Positions 11,081-24,500 of a stretch of DNA of 64,000 nt are shown in pieces. A program made the position numbers and the translations under genes. Positions within the stretch are counted from its first letter, which is position 1. Each line of letters opens with the position of its first letter. Below the pieces are notes generated by a model, which saw only the letters and a program-made list of their open reading frames with translations, was not told the DNA's origin and ran no database searches. The DNA lies in NCBI GenBank assembly GCA_026413225.1, contig CM048552.1:167908053-167972052 (forward strand). Reading direction: 5' to 3'. The stretch comes from Otis tarda. Its lineage: Eukaryota > Chordata > Aves > Otidiformes > Otididae.

Positions 11081-11163
11081 GCAGGGAAAGAGGGGGAGAG
11101 ATGGTGAGAGAGGGAGAGGAGAGAGAGGGAGGGAGGGAGGGAGGGAGGAAGAGAGAGAGGGGG
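11081..11163. repeat. Purine-rich (GGGA)n / (GA)n simple repeat
   Basis: A GA-rich run with five consecutive GGGA units in the middle (about 11128-11148) flanked by GAGAGG variants. The all-purine strand could adopt triplex-type structures, but nothing shows a function. Confidence 0.85.
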
Positions 11164-14100
11164 TTGCGTAAAAAGCCAGACTGAAGCTGAAAAGTAGAAA
11201 GAAGGTAAGGTGTATAACTTCCTTCTACATGTTCTGCTCCGTGTAATCCAAGGCTCAGCTCTGAACAGGCACAACTGTAAAACTTTGACTCAGACTTCTG
11301 TGAAAATTGTTATATTATAAGAAAGAGCTGTGAGAAATTCTCTAGAGTATAACTATGCCAACTAAGAAACGTAACATTTCAGACAGGTTAGGTTGTTGAT
11401 AACAAGGTTCACTAACATTTCAAAGATTAAAGAGGGGAAATACAAACACAAAAGGTAAAAATTCCAAAAAAAAAAAAAAAGAAAGAACAGGAATTCAGAA
11501 GGTGGCAATTGAACAACATTTATAATCAGCCTACTCTAAGGAGCAGCAGAAACTTTTCCTCTCTTGGTTGATGACTAATGGTCAGCAATGTTTCTTCATG
11601 GACTTCTGAAAATATTAATGTTTACCTAGCTTGATAATGTCTCTCTTATAAATTAACCAATAAATAATAGGGGTGGTATTTTTGGTTTATTTATTTTTCA
11701 GGCATGTACATTTTGCTTGCACAGTCTCTCTGTGCATGACAAAAATTGCCTAAACAAAGTGACTAGAAGGAGTATCACAGCTTGGTGGAAAATTAGAGCA
11801 GCTCAAGTCCTTTTGGCTGGAGCTCTGGGAATCCCACGTGCTTTGGAACTGTAGCCAGAGACTATGAAGGTAGAATAGAACAGTAAGAAAAACTGAAAAC
11901 GAATATGCAATGTTTCACCATCTTGACTGTGGTCATCTGAGACTTCTTGCTAGGATTTCAGAGGTGGTTGCTATGAGATTTACAAATGACCACTTTCCCC
12001 CTGCAGGGTAGATAGGGAAATTACTTTCTCCTATCCAAAGGAAGGTTTAGGTTCATCTGGAAAATACTTTGTCTATGGTAGCAGGAAATGTGAAGATGAA
12101 TTAAGAGAAGCAGAAAAAAGCATTCACAGTCTGTCAAGAAAACACTGAAGCTAAAGTAGATATTGAGGTTGCTGTGGTATGTGGAGAGCAGTAACCTTGA
12201 CTACCCTATTAAGGCAATAAAAGGGGAATTTGTTTCTATGGAGTGCAAAATCACATGTTTGAAATCAGTGATTGAACTGTTGATAGACCAGACATAGAAA
12301 ATTTAGCACTGAAGTGGTGGGAAGGAATGGAAATACAGTGAATGTGCAAATGCAGAAAAACAGTGCTGTGTATCTGCTGTAGAGAGTTTGCATTCGGCAT
12401 CAACAATAGAGCAAGACCACCTGCGGTGAATGTCTTAAGAAGATGGCAAAATAGAAATTCAAAATGGGGACTAAGGCAATCAAGAGAAGCTGAGACAACA
12501 ATGCCATGGATCAAGTACTTGGACTCGTGGGAACATGATTCGGTCTTTGAAAAGAGCATTTCAGAAGAAGCAGAGTGAGTTGCAGCCCTCCGTGCAGGTG
12601 TCTTTCCAGCAGAAGATGTGGATGCTGAGACCAAAATGGGGTAACTAATATGACCCAGGTCTTTTCAATCGAGATCTACCAGATTACCCATGAAACACAT
12701 AAGCCTTCTTTGTGTACCTTCCTTTGCAGGAAAAGCTGGAATAGTTAACACTCCCTACAGCTCTAGCAGCTCTTTTTTTTTTTTACCGAAGCAGTCATGA
12801 GAACTAATTATGATGGATATGAACCATTCTAAGCAGCTATGTATCTCACCTATCAACAGGCCAACTGTATGGAAGAAGCAAGGTGATGGAAAAAAAGTCA
12901 CCATTTCAAAGTCAAAGGCAAGACCAAATGGTTAGCTGGCTGACTAGAAGTAGATATTCAAAACAGAATTGCAATGAATTGCACTGAAAAGTCCCATTGG
13001 AGATTTTTTTTCACAGCCAAAAGTGAAATAAGAAACTAATTTGGAATGATTTGAGGGACTGAGGAGAAGACATAGATGTCTGGAATTGTTGTTAACAAAA
13101 AAATATTAAGACTCAGATTAGAGTTTAAAATGAGATTTATGTTCATTATTTAGTCACTGTTTAATGTCAGAAAAAGAACTGTTTAAGAGCTCAGATTATT
13201 TAACAAATTTGAGTGGTCTCTGGATTAAAGTGACACCTGAAAACATGAAAGGTCAATACTGAGGTTTTGTAAATGCTTTTTTTTTTTTTTTTGCTTAGGT
13301 ATGATTAAGATTAGTAATAGATTTTAAAATAGATATTAATTTAATTTAAACAGAACCATTGCATATTGAATTTTCTTGTAGAAATATCAGTATTCCTAAA
13401 GACCAAAAGTAGGGCTAAGATGTTAAAAAATTCAGGCTCATATGCTGGTATTCTACTCTGCTATGTACATATCTATCAGTAGCTAAGATAAGGGTGGAAG
13501 TTCCTGTTTCTGTTATGATTATACCTTCATAAGAAGTGAGCTTAATATTTAAATTTAATGTTCAAAGTTTGTGTGACCTACAGTCCAAGGAATGTGAAGA
13601 GGTTACAGAAGTTCACACACTTATGGATAACTACTATGTGTTATATACAGCTGGCTGTAATTAATGCCAAAGTTTGTACTAAAAAAAAAAAAGGCAAAAC
13701 CAAAGAAAATAGTTTGTTAAGTCCACACCAGACTTCAGAACTAAATTGGAGGTAGTGTTTTTTAAAGGCCAGCAATTTCTATTGATCTGCAGTTCTGCCA
13801 GAAGGCACTTGGAGACTGCAAAATGCCAGAGTTAGGATTGGTCCTAGGATTTATAAGGAAATAGAAATTTCTTTGGACATGAACATAATTAAAGTAATTA
13901 TGTTTATTGTACATAGGTTTCACTTTGCTTAAGTAAGAAGGACGAATACTGAATTATTTCTTCTTTCTTGTTCTTCCCAAATTAACACAAAGAGCTGCAA
14001 ATTTAATCAAATCAATGATTACTATGCATATGCTACCATGCTACACCCAGAATTTTGTTATATGTTAAAAAAAAAGGAACACACTAAGTTTCTGGAGCCA

Positions 14101-15040
14101 ATAATTTATTATTACTCTAGTTTATGTTTTAACACTCTTATAATCTAGATTACTGAATTAACATAGAAAAGCGCAGTGAATATTCCTACACAGTATTAAC
14201 TTCAACAGTCTCCAGTATCTATTAATTTTCTCTGCTTATCCTTCGAACGTTGCACTGCATTTGAACGTTCAATCTCCAGAACAACTGAGAAGGCGGCTGT
14301 ATGGTGACTTCTCAGCATGCCAAAGCTTGGGGATTTTTCTCTCCCAGTCCTAGGGACATTGGTGTTTATCTGCATGAGTTTTCTGAACACAGCCTACTTC
14401 TGTCTTAATAGCACCCACTTAAAGTGGGGTGCTCTCACCCTGCCTAAATCAAGATAAAAGACTACTGCTTGCACTGTGAGGAGCACCTAGGTTTTCTGGA
14501 GCTTTTACCCTATAGACAGTTACCTCTAGACAGATGTTAATGCAAGCTACAATTAGGTCAGGTCAAGGCAAGCCCAGACAAATGCGCTGTCAGTAGAAAA
14601 AAAAAAACAACAAACACTTGTATTTCCAGCAACTAAGGCACTTATATGTATTTAGTATCATGTTAGTAATAACTTCATTTGGAAGGAAAAAAGAAAAGGG
14701 AAAAAAAAAAGACAGAAAGACTGAGCCTAGCAAGTTGAGAACTGAAGGCTGAAGAAACATTGAACAAGTTTCAGAAGTCGCTGTTCTTTTGTCACTAGAA
14801 GCCAGCTGTGAACAAAAGCCATGATATGTAATATATATAATACGATTTATATTGTTTCATTATTCTGTTTTACTTAATGCAGAAAAAAAAAGATGTTTCA
14901 TATGACTAAAATTATCTATGTTCTTGTTCATTGGTGCTTGACCACCTAAAATGATTGGAAAAATAAGTTTGGGTACGGGAGAATGGAATCTGTTGTTTGA
15001 GTAAAATGTTCCGTGGGATAGAGATGCAAGCTAGTGTTGC

Positions 15041-15080
15041 CAGAGGTTACAAAGACCTATCAGAGGTTACAATAATCTAT
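15041..15080. repeat. 20-bp tandem duplication
   Basis: Two adjacent 20-bp units, both starting CAGAGGTTACAA and ending CTAT, at 15041-15060 and 15061-15080, with three mismatches. Confidence 0.8.
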
Positions 15081-18000
15081 AATGGCTGTTACAGCTATTT
15101 TTCTGTACTATGCTCATCTGTGCTAAATCTTTAGGTTAGATTTATATTTAGTCAGAAAAAGAAGAATTTGTCTCCCAGCATCCTCCATTCTAGCTATGTT
15201 TTGAGTTCAGGATCTCAGAGCATTAGATGTAGATGTCAGCTTTCAGTACTCTAAGTGACTACAGTTCAAGATAGGTGCCCTTCAGAAAGTAATAGTTTAA
15301 AAATACAGTTTATTGTTGAAGCTGAGGGACCAAAAAAAAAGCTCATTATTTACATTCTTACAGTTGATGATGCCTTGGATATGTGAAATAGATTTTAGTT
15401 TTAAGCCTATGTAATAGAACTTATTAATAATCATCTGATTCATTAAAATCAGCATGATTGCCCTATCAGAGAAAAACAATTCTGTAGAATGACTTTGTCC
15501 TGTATATTTTTTGAAGCCAAATCAAAGGATTTATAACAAAAAAAAATAACAATAATACCAAGTAACAAATAAAAAAACAAAACAAACAAAAAAAGCACCC
15601 TCTCTCTGACTACAGGGAGTTCACTCATTTACGATGGTTGAGAGTATACACTTAATATAAACATCCATTTTAGAAAATTTGAAGTGGAGAGTTTAAACTA
15701 TCAAATGTATGGTAAAGATAGCATCTTTATAACTGACACATCAGCAAAGTTATATATAGTCAATAGTAAAATACACTTCATGATCTTCAGCACCTGGACA
15801 CCTAAGTGTTAATATTGTTTATGCATTTAGCAAGTTACAGATATGGGACAATACATCATATCTGTAATATCTTACTCTTAAATGAATCTCCTTCCTTTGT
15901 GCTCCAGATTTGGTACTCTTAAGGAGGCAGAATCACATAGAAACAAACTGTGATTAGTTATTTCAGTTAAAAGTAGAATCAGAAGCAACTATCACAACCC
16001 ATGACAAAGAAAATAATAAATAACGTCCTCCTGAAAAAGATGTCTAGCCTTTAGCATAGCAGATTCAGAACACATAAGATTAGGAACCAGGAATTGAAAG
16101 GGTTCTGACTCAAAACTGAAATACACTTCAGTGACATAGAACTGAAGTTCTAGAGGAAAGGGATTGCCCTTAGGCCTCTGTGAAGTTTAAGGGCATTTCA
16201 CTCTACAACACTCCCTACAGTTAATATGTCTGTTGCTTTGACTCCAATTCCTTTGCCACATTTTACAGTGGGTTTATTACCCAGTTTCTATACTACCAAT
16301 TCAGTCAAAAGATTACACAATTTTCTACCTCATTTGTTTATTAATGCCAGTTAGTACCATAGATTTAATAAAAGGGAAATATCTCTTTGCACTACACAGG
16401 GTTCTGAAATTACAGTCAGGGGGAAAAAAAAAAGTCTCTGAGTATGATTAAATAGTGTGAGTAGTCATTGTCTATTTTTACAAATTCTATTCCTTTTTTT
16501 TTATTTATTTTGCTCCTACACATGCAAAAGTTTATATGAAAGTTAAATAGCAAATTTTCAGTCTGCTTTATTAGTCATCTGTATTTATCTGGCAACTATT
16601 CACAAGAAAAATCTGTATTTTTACAGTAGCAGTGGTTAAAAAAAAAAAGCTGATGCCCCAATTCTATTCAATTTCAGTTTATATGAAAAAAAAAAAAAAA
16701 CCTTGATTCAATAATTTGAGTTTCATTCAAGCAAAATGAAGCTTAATTGTTTTCATTATTAATGTATAAAGTAAAATTCCCATGGACCATGTCCTCTTAT
16801 AATAATTGAATCAAATGAATAAATCAATAAATGATGTATGAGAACACAACATTCAAAGTGTTCTGAGACCTTGGAATGAGTTATTACATACACATCCATA
16901 CTTTACTATAAAGTAGATTTATCCAGGATGACTACACTTACATGATTTTGAAAGGCAATAGCCCATTCATGAGTGAATTCTATAGGTCCCAGCTAAACAT
17001 GAAATAGATTTATTTATCAGTGGCTAATGTGAATAACATTTTTTGTCCAAGACAATAACTTTCTTCAGCACAATAATTTTAAAGAAGGAAGCAAAGACTG
17101 AATATTTCTGATAGTAAGTTAGTGGTATATAGGGGTACTTGATTTATTTTTCCTCCTGTTTACTAGTGTTTACCTGGAGGCAAATTTCAAAGATGGTAAA
17201 TAAAATATTTTGAGAATATAATAATCCACATTATTCCTGTAATTATACACAAAAATATTTTTTATAGCCTTGGAGATAATTAGAATAGCATTTTCTCCTC
17301 TTCCATTTCTGCTCTTTGATTTCTTTTTTAGTTTTTTTTTTTCTATCTTCAGATTTACCTAAAGAGGATTCTGTGTCATATATAGTTGTTACTTTGTTAT
17401 TTCTTTACTGTTCATCCTGTTCTGTTAATAATCTTGGATATCATTGTCTACTTCTGAACTGGGAGACAGAGGAACATTTTTCCCTTCTTCTGTAGTGAGA
17501 GATTCACCCTACCTGCATCAGTGCAAATGGGTCTTGTTTAATATAATAATTATTAAGTTTTCAGAGAAGATGTCCTGCAGGTCTGTCCTTTGTGAAAAAT
17601 CACCTTCTCAACTGGTTAGGAAGTCAAAGTCCCCTTTGTTCCTTATCCGTTACTGAATGAATTCTGAATTATCTTGTCTATGCAGTATTACAACTTCTTT
17701 AAGAAGAATAGAAAATTTACACTTCCTAACTTAAACTACATTTAAGGATGAAATACTATTACAGGATTTAATTTTGTGATTATGCAACAGGCTAAGACAG
17801 ATCTGTCATACATAGGTTAACTGTCAATAACTTGTCTTGGGGGAGTGGTCATTGTGAGCCAGTTTGATCAGAGGTACCTTTAGAAAATCTGAGTGAAAAA
17901 TTGTCTCTTGTAGAGATTTAGTGGTTATTTTTTATTAGTTAAAATTGTCATATGTGTCTGGAGGGTATTCTTTCACCCTGGAATGATAATCAGATACACA

Positions 18001-18780
18001 AATAACTGTGTATATCAGTATATACTGGTATTTATCAAAAAAACATCTTAATGAAAATGTTGAGAGAAGATAGAACATTTCTGTCTGTCTTCAACTTTTC
18101 TAGATATATAAATTTTTAGTTCCTAAAGGACAGCTAATGCATTTATTTATTTCGCTGAGTATCTTAAACTGATTGTGGTAAGAAAAATCACTACATCATC
18201 TGAATATTTTCAGGTATAAATATTGTATTGTGGAATAATACAGTTTTCTTGATATGTTTCAGGGAAGTCTGGTTTTTTTTATGCGCAATAGCTGTTCTGT
18301 CACTTCCTTTCCAGCATTATAGAAACATTATTATTTTTGTTGGTTACCTAGCACACTTGACAAGGACAAAAAAGGAACATTTCTTCTTGTCACATAAAAT
18401 ATAATCATTTCATCAGATGACAGGAGCTCCTCAAGACTCCATCAAGCACAACTGACACAGCAGAATGATCCTAAATTAATAACTTGAAAGACTTCTCCCC
18501 CTTCAAATACAGTACTAGTTACATCTTAAAGAGGTTTTTTTTTTTTGTTCGATTTTAAATAATTAACTTTCTTCAAAATAAGATAGTTTCCTCTAGTATT
18601 TACATTATGTCGTGGTTTTGCTAGTGAGGGGGGGGCTAAGGTGGTAGCTTCTGTAGGAAACTGCTAGAAGTCGCTCCCCTTTGTTCAGTGGACTCGGCCG
18701 GGCCTAGGGCGGACCTGCTGCTGGCCAAGGTCGAGCCGATTGGTAGCAGAATGTCCCGTGATAACGCCTCTGCGATAACG

Positions 18781-18788
18781 TATTTAAG
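18781..18788 (+). promoter_or_regulatory. LTR TATA-like box
   Basis: TATTTAAG in the plus-strand LTR, about 40 bp downstream of an inverted CCAAT motif. The same box is present in inverted form in the other three copies (near 7420, 21360 and 56315), so it is conserved within the family. Promoter activity is inferred. Confidence 0.6.
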
Positions 18789-19565
18789 AAGGGGAAAACA
18801 GGAAAAAAAAAAAAGAGAGGAGAGAAGATGTGAAGAAGCTGAGCAGGGCCAGAGGCGCAGAGGGGGAGGCGCAGGCCTCATGGGCCTTGCGGGCCTCACC
18901 CTCTGGCCTCTCGCCAGGCAGCCGACTGGGCCCGACTCGGTCCAGCCTGGCTGCAAGAAGTGGAAAGGAGATGAGAAGTGAATAAGATGTAAAAAGATCC
19001 TGAGAGACATCTACCACCCTGTTGTGAGGAATGGCTGCAGACACCAAGGTCAGTTCAGAAGGAGGGGGAGGAGTAATGCGGCTCCTGGCCAAGATTCCCC
19101 TGCAGCCTGTGGTGAAGACCATGGTGGAGCAGGTTGTCCCCCTGCAGCCCATGGAGGTCCATGGAGGAGCAGAGATCCACTTGGAGCCCGTGAAGGACCC
19201 CGTACCGGGGGAGGTGGATGCCTGAAGGTGGCTGTGGCCCGTGGAGTGCCCGCTGGGACAGCCATTCTGGAGAGACTGTACTCCGTGGAAGAGATGACCC
19301 ACGCCGGAGCAGTTCCACGAAGGACTGTGGCGTAGGGGTGGGACCCCACGATGGAGCAGGGGAGGAATGTGAGGAGTTCTTCCCCCAACCATGAAGCAGC
19401 GGCATGAAACAACGTATGATGAACTGACTGCAACCCCCATTCCCTCTTCCCCCCTGTGCTGCTCGGGGCGGGGGGAAGGTAGTAGAGACAATGTTAAGCT
19501 TGGGAAGAGGGAGGGGTGGATGGAGGTTATCTTGTTCTCTGTCTCATTATCCTGCTGTTTGTAGT

Positions 19566-19571
19566 AATAAA
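19566..19571 (+). terminator. LTR polyadenylation signal
   Basis: AATAAA in the plus-strand LTR, followed within about 20-40 bp by a T/G-rich stretch (GAGTCTGTTTTGCCCGTGA), the usual layout of a cleavage/polyadenylation site at the end of the retroviral R region. Confidence 0.6.
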
Positions 19572-19754
19572 TGAATAGTTTTCCCCAAGTCGAGTCTGTT
19601 TTGCCCGTGACGGTAACTTTAAGAATTTCTCCCTGTCCTTATCTCAAACCTCGAGCCGTTTTTTCTTATATTTTCTCTCCCTGTTCTCTCGGAGGGTGGG
19701 GGGAGTGAGAGAGAGACTGTGTAGTCTGGTCCTGATCAGGGCTGAACTACGACA

Positions 19755-20383
19755 CATTCATATCTAAAAAATATTACCCTATTTTACTCTATTTTTTTGT
19801 TGTCATTGTTATCAATATTCTGTGGGAATTAATGTAACATTTTGGTTTCTAATAGTAGGTTCTTCTGACTGCAATGAAAAGAATTGTTAATGACTGATAA
19901 TGTGAAACAACTATTAGCATGTTGATGTTGTAAGACCAGATAAAGTCATAATATATTTTAAACAAGAATTCAAATTTTAATTGAGGTCATAATATATATT
20001 AAAAAAGAACTTCACATATTATTCTGATCTACATTACATTGTCATAGATTAGTTTTGAGTTAGTAACTGAGAGATTAAAGGCTCCCACCATTACTATACT
20101 CCTCTGTCCTTCATCTATGGTTTACAGTGGTCTTTATATCTTCAAAAGGAAGATGCTGCAACTGCTCATTTTTTCAGAATCTTTGAAACTGCTTGGTTTT
20201 GCTGAATTCCTCACAGTTAAAATGTTAATAAAAAACGTAATTGAAAAATTCCTTCATATAATGTTTTCTACACTCTCTATATAGCTAAGAGTCCATAGTT
20301 TTTCATGTTCATTATTCTGCCCATAATGAGAAGAGTGAATGGCTGCTGAAATACTATTTCGAAGATAAATTCCAACACAGAGG
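19755..20383. other. Spacer between two inverted LTRs
   Basis: 629 bp of AT-rich sequence between the plus-strand LTR ending at 19754 and the minus-strand LTR starting at 20384. No gene or internal ERV sequence is seen, so these are not the two LTRs of one provirus. Confidence 0.7.
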
Positions 20384-21538
20384 TGTCGTAGTTCAGCCCT
20401 GATCAGGACCAGACTACGCAGTCTCTCTCTCACTCCCCCCACCCTCCGAGAGAACAGGGAGAGAAAATATAAGGAAAAACGGCTCGAGGTTTGAGATAAG
20501 GACAGGGTGAAATCCTTAAAGTTACCGTCACGGGCAAAACAGACTCGACTTGGGGAAAACTATTCATTTATTACTACAAACAGCAGGATAATGAGACAGG
20601 GAACAAGATAACCTCCATCCACCCCTCCCTCTTCCCAAGCTTAACATTATCTATACTACTACCTTCCCCCCCCGAGCGGCACAGGGGGGAAGAGGGAATG
20701 GGTGTTGCAGTCAGTTCATCATACGTTGTTTCACGCCGCTACTTCTGCTTCATGGTCGGGGTAAGAACTCCTCACATTCCTCCCCTGCTCCATCGTGGGG
20801 TCCCTCCCACGGGCCACAGTCCTTCGTGGAACTGCTCCGGCGTGGGTCATCTCTTCCACGGAGTACAGTCTCTCCAGAACAGCTGTCCCAGCAGGCACTC
20901 CACGGGCCACAGCCGCCTTCAGGCATCCACCTCCCCCGGTACGGGGTCCTTCACGGGCTCCAAGTGGATCTCTGCTCCTCCGTGGACCTCCATGGGCTGC
21001 AGGGGGACAACCTGCTCCACCATGGTCGTCACCACAGGCTGCAGGGGAATCTTGGCCAGGAGCCGCATTACTCCTCCCCCTCCTTCTGAACTGACCTTGG
21101 CGTCTGCAGCCGTTCCTCACTCACAACAGGGTGGTAGATGTCTCTCAGGATCTTTTTTACATCTTATTCACTTCTCATCTCCTCTCCACTTCTTGCAGCC
21201 GGGCCGGACCGAGTTGGGCCCAGTCGGCTGCCTGGCGAGAGGCCAGAGGGTGAGGCCTGCAAGGCCCATGAGGCCTGCGCCTCCCCCTCTGCGCCTCTGC
21301 CCCTGCTCAGCTTCTTCACATCTTCTCTTCTCTCTTTTTTTTCTCTGTTTTCCCCTTCTTAAATACGTTATCGCAGAGGCGTTATCACGGAACATTCTGC
21401 TACCAATCGGCTTGGCCTTGGCCAGCAGCAGGTCCGCCCTAGGCCTGGCTGAGTCCACTAAACAAAGGGGAGCGACTTCTAGCAGTTTCCTACAGAAGCT
21501 ACCACCTTAGGCCCCCCCTCACTAACAAAACCACGACA
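20384..21538 (-). mobile_element. 1.1-kb solo LTR, minus orientation
   Basis: Reverse-oriented copy of the element at 18608-19754, starting TGTCGTAGTTCAGCCC and ending AAACCACGACA on the plus strand. It is flanked by perfect 5-bp duplications AGAGG at 20379-20383 and 21539-21543, so it integrated on its own and then lost its interior. By eye, the first ~195 bases of its 5' end (read on the minus strand) differ from the 18608 copy at about nine positions, so both belong to one young subfamily. A 270-codon ATG frame runs antisense to it (20698-21510); it is probably a by-product of the GC-rich sequence. Confidence 0.94.
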
Positions 21539-24500
21539 AGAGGAAAGAAAGGCGTAGGAGCTTGTTAAAGAACCTTTCAACTTCTACAGTACACTGAATA
21601 CCATAGAAGAGGAAACTGAGTGGACTTGAAAAAACTACTACATGTAAAATAAGCTTCAGAGTGGAAAACTGAAGAACAACATAGCTAAAAAAATAATGCT
21701 TTGAAGTATATGTGTGCTATATCCCACATTAAAAAGATATGAAGAAATTACTGTAGGAAGAGGTATTAAAACATTTTTCGCTTAAAACAGTGTATTCTAA
21801 CTGTTCCCCCAGAGTTTTACTGGCTATAAGATAATCTTCAAGGAAGATTAAAGCATTATTTTCCTAAATTATTGCAGTTCTACTGGGCTTTAGTATTATG
21901 GGGGAAAAAAAAAAAAAAGAAAGTTCAGAACTTAAATCCAATAAAGGAACTAGGCCCTCAAGCATTATGTGTTAGAAAAATCTCTTTCTGCCTTGGGAAC
22001 TGGTATATGCACTATAGTGGTAAGTACATCATAACTACAGAGGAGTGATAGACAATTTGCCGAACTTATTTACAGAAAGGAAGAAGATGTGAAGATTTAC
22101 TTAGAAGAGATTTCAAGGACAATTCTATTTTGAAATCTCAGAAAGTTCTTCAAAGCTGAAGCACCTGGCTCATATATAAACATCCAGGGCTGTTATTCTC
22201 TCCAGAAGTCCTTGTGGTTATTCATTGGGAAAACAGCGTGAAGAGTTTTAATTTAAGAGGCAACACTGACAGTTCTATGTCATAGAGCTGTGCTTATAGT
22301 CTTTCTTATCCTTTCCCTTCAGAAAGATAATACTTTAAACAGTCATTAGCTGAAATACATAAGCAAACACCTGAAAAGGAATCCGGAATCCAAGACTCTC
22401 TTTTTCTGCTGCTTAGTGTAACTATTAAGTTAAACAGCCATGCTTTCTTTCACTTTCTGTGCCTCTGACTCCTTGAAGTTTTGTGTTCTTTTCCTGCATT
22501 ACAGCTCAGCTTTGCCAGAATGCTGGAGAGGCTTGAGATTTCACAGACCGTGAAGTTAAGCTTTCTATGAAGGTGTTTCCAAGGGAAAGGAATCTAGGGT
22601 TACTCTTTATTTATAAGGACAAGATATCAACAAAGTGTCAGAGTCTGACACTGTCTCACTAGATTCTTTTAAACATTCTTCATTTTGAGGGTTTAATGTT
22701 TAACAGTAAATTTACTTGCTTGAAGATGTTTGATGTTACAAAGGATTTTGATTCAGCAGAACAATACAGCAATGTACTTAAATCACAACACAAGCACAAA
22801 TTATACTTAGTAGTGTAGCAATTGCAATACACATTTGAGTTACAATATAAATGTGGTTCTCATTATCATTCTGTATAATATACTCACCATACCAATGCTG
22901 AATCTCCCCAAAATCTGGAAAGGAATATATGTGTTTAAATCAGCTCAAGCCCACTGTTCTTTTCAAGTTCTTCCTGTTGATCGTTCAGTTTCTATACCAC
23001 ATATTGGACTAAGCCATATATATACAATCTCCCCCACCATACTGATCTCACTCGCTCAGAAAGATATTTATAATCTTTTGATTAACTGAGGGACAAACAG
23101 TAACACAGTTGGTTGATTCACTCAGCTAGTATAACTACTCGATTTGGTCACCTGATTTAGTCAGTTGATCCACTCATCTGTTGTGACCACTCATTTAAAA
23201 TAAAAGCTACCCCTGGTCCCCTTTATGCTTAGACAATTTCAGCTTTATTTGCAACAGCTGTGGTCAGTCATTCCCTACCATTTTCCCTGAGCTTCATGAG
23301 CATGTCACCATTGTCTGTCTTTCTTACACTATAGGAATTTATTGATCAGTCAACCAAGAAAGCACGGTATATTGGGAAATGGTAACTTGGCTGAACTTAA
23401 TGAAAAACGAAATTACCCAGTCGAGGCCAACTATTCTAAAAGATAATTCTTCATATTTTTAAAACAAAGAACTTATACTAGAAATACTTTTACTTTTCAC
23501 TGCCAGTTACACAGCTAGCTGGGAATTTACTTGAAAATCTAGCCTTTTTATAGAAAAAAACCAAGGGAAATACTCAGTCTATAAAGCTCTAACACGAGTT
23601 CTGTGATGGATTCCAGGTGAAATTACATTTATTTCTTTTATGGCATTTTATTTTTGGTATTTGTGTATAAATACAGATACTACCTTGATTCCTGCATAAT
23701 ACTGCCTTTCCTACTTACTATTTCCATTTTTACAAGTATGCCAAGAGTTCTTAACAGCTTCATAAATAAAGAATGAATTAAGTCACAATGCCTAAAGCTT
23801 GCACCAAGGAAAACAGTTTACTGTCAAGCTTTTGATTCCCTGATTCCTTCACAGTTGTTGCAACATTCAAGAGCCCCAGACAAAGAGAGAATTCATGTGA
23901 CAATGCCAAAGCTGTTTTCAGTAGAATTCACTATATCATTAGAAAATATATTTCTGAAGCCTTCCTTTTAAACTGTATTAGAGCTCATTGTAATAAGTTG
24001 AGATCCAATACTCTCAGTGTCAAGGTATGAGTAAATTATTTTGAACATCATTAGTAGCTTAACATTAAAGTTTTCACTATTACCATTAGTAAATACAGGT
24101 TCCTCCATCTTAAGTAAATTAAAAAAGTGCTGGTGGTAAACAAGTATCAACGTACAATAGTCAGCACTACAGATGAAAAGGAACATGGGAATAAAAACTT
24201 CAGATAATAAATCACTAAGAATCTGACATTCTGAAAAAAATATGTCTTTTTGTAAAATGTCACAGTATTGTACCTAGCAGCAACAGTTGCTATAACACTC
24301 TGTGTTATAGAAAGGATCTATTTCCATTTGTTCTGTGACAGGAGGCTTAAGGGAACCAATCAGCCAAGCATGACATGCATATTACCGAAGCTTCTGAAGG
24401 ATAGGTTGTTTTAGGTGAATGACAGTTTTGATCTTGTATCTTCTTACATCATAACGTTATTTGAAAAAAAATTACGCGAAAGACATCCCCACACTCGTAG

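Larger units (their letters stand above)
9413..18607. other. AT-rich intergenic/intronic sequence, no gene recognised
   Basis: About 9 kb without recognisable coding or RNA features. Reading frames are short. The longest, a minus-strand frame of 127 codons at 12251-12634, begins with TTG rather than ATG and resembles nothing I know. It contains several A/T homopolymers, a purine-rich simple repeat at 11081-11163 and a 20-bp duplication at 15041-15080. Confidence 0.6.
18608..19754 (+). mobile_element. 1.1-kb solo LTR, plus orientation
   Basis: The cleanest reference copy of the 1.1-kb LTR. It starts TGTCGTGGTTTTG and ends CTGAACTACGACA, so the ends are short inverted repeats (TGTCGT/ACGACA). 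Internal signals in order: an ATTGG box at 18739-18743 (CCAAT on the other strand), a TATA-like TATTTAAG at 18781-18788, a GC-rich region with repeated GGAGCAG / CCCGTGGA modules (about 19050-19340), AATAAA at 19566-19571, then U5 with CTCGAGCC and a GAGAGAGA stretch. Flanks are CATTA (18603-18607) and CATTC (19755-19759), a 5-bp duplication with one mismatch. No internal retroviral genes flank it, hence a solo LTR. Taken literally, the TATA-to-AATAAA distance implies an R region of roughly 0.75 kb, long for a retrovirus. Confidence 0.92.

Noticed and set aside
12251-12634. 127-codon minus-strand frame
   Set aside because: Begins at TTG, no recognisable domain, serine-rich low-complexity composition; judged chance.
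18608-21538. The two facing LTRs as ends of one rearranged provirus
   Set aside because: Each has its own distinct 5-bp duplication, and the spacer contains no retroviral genes.
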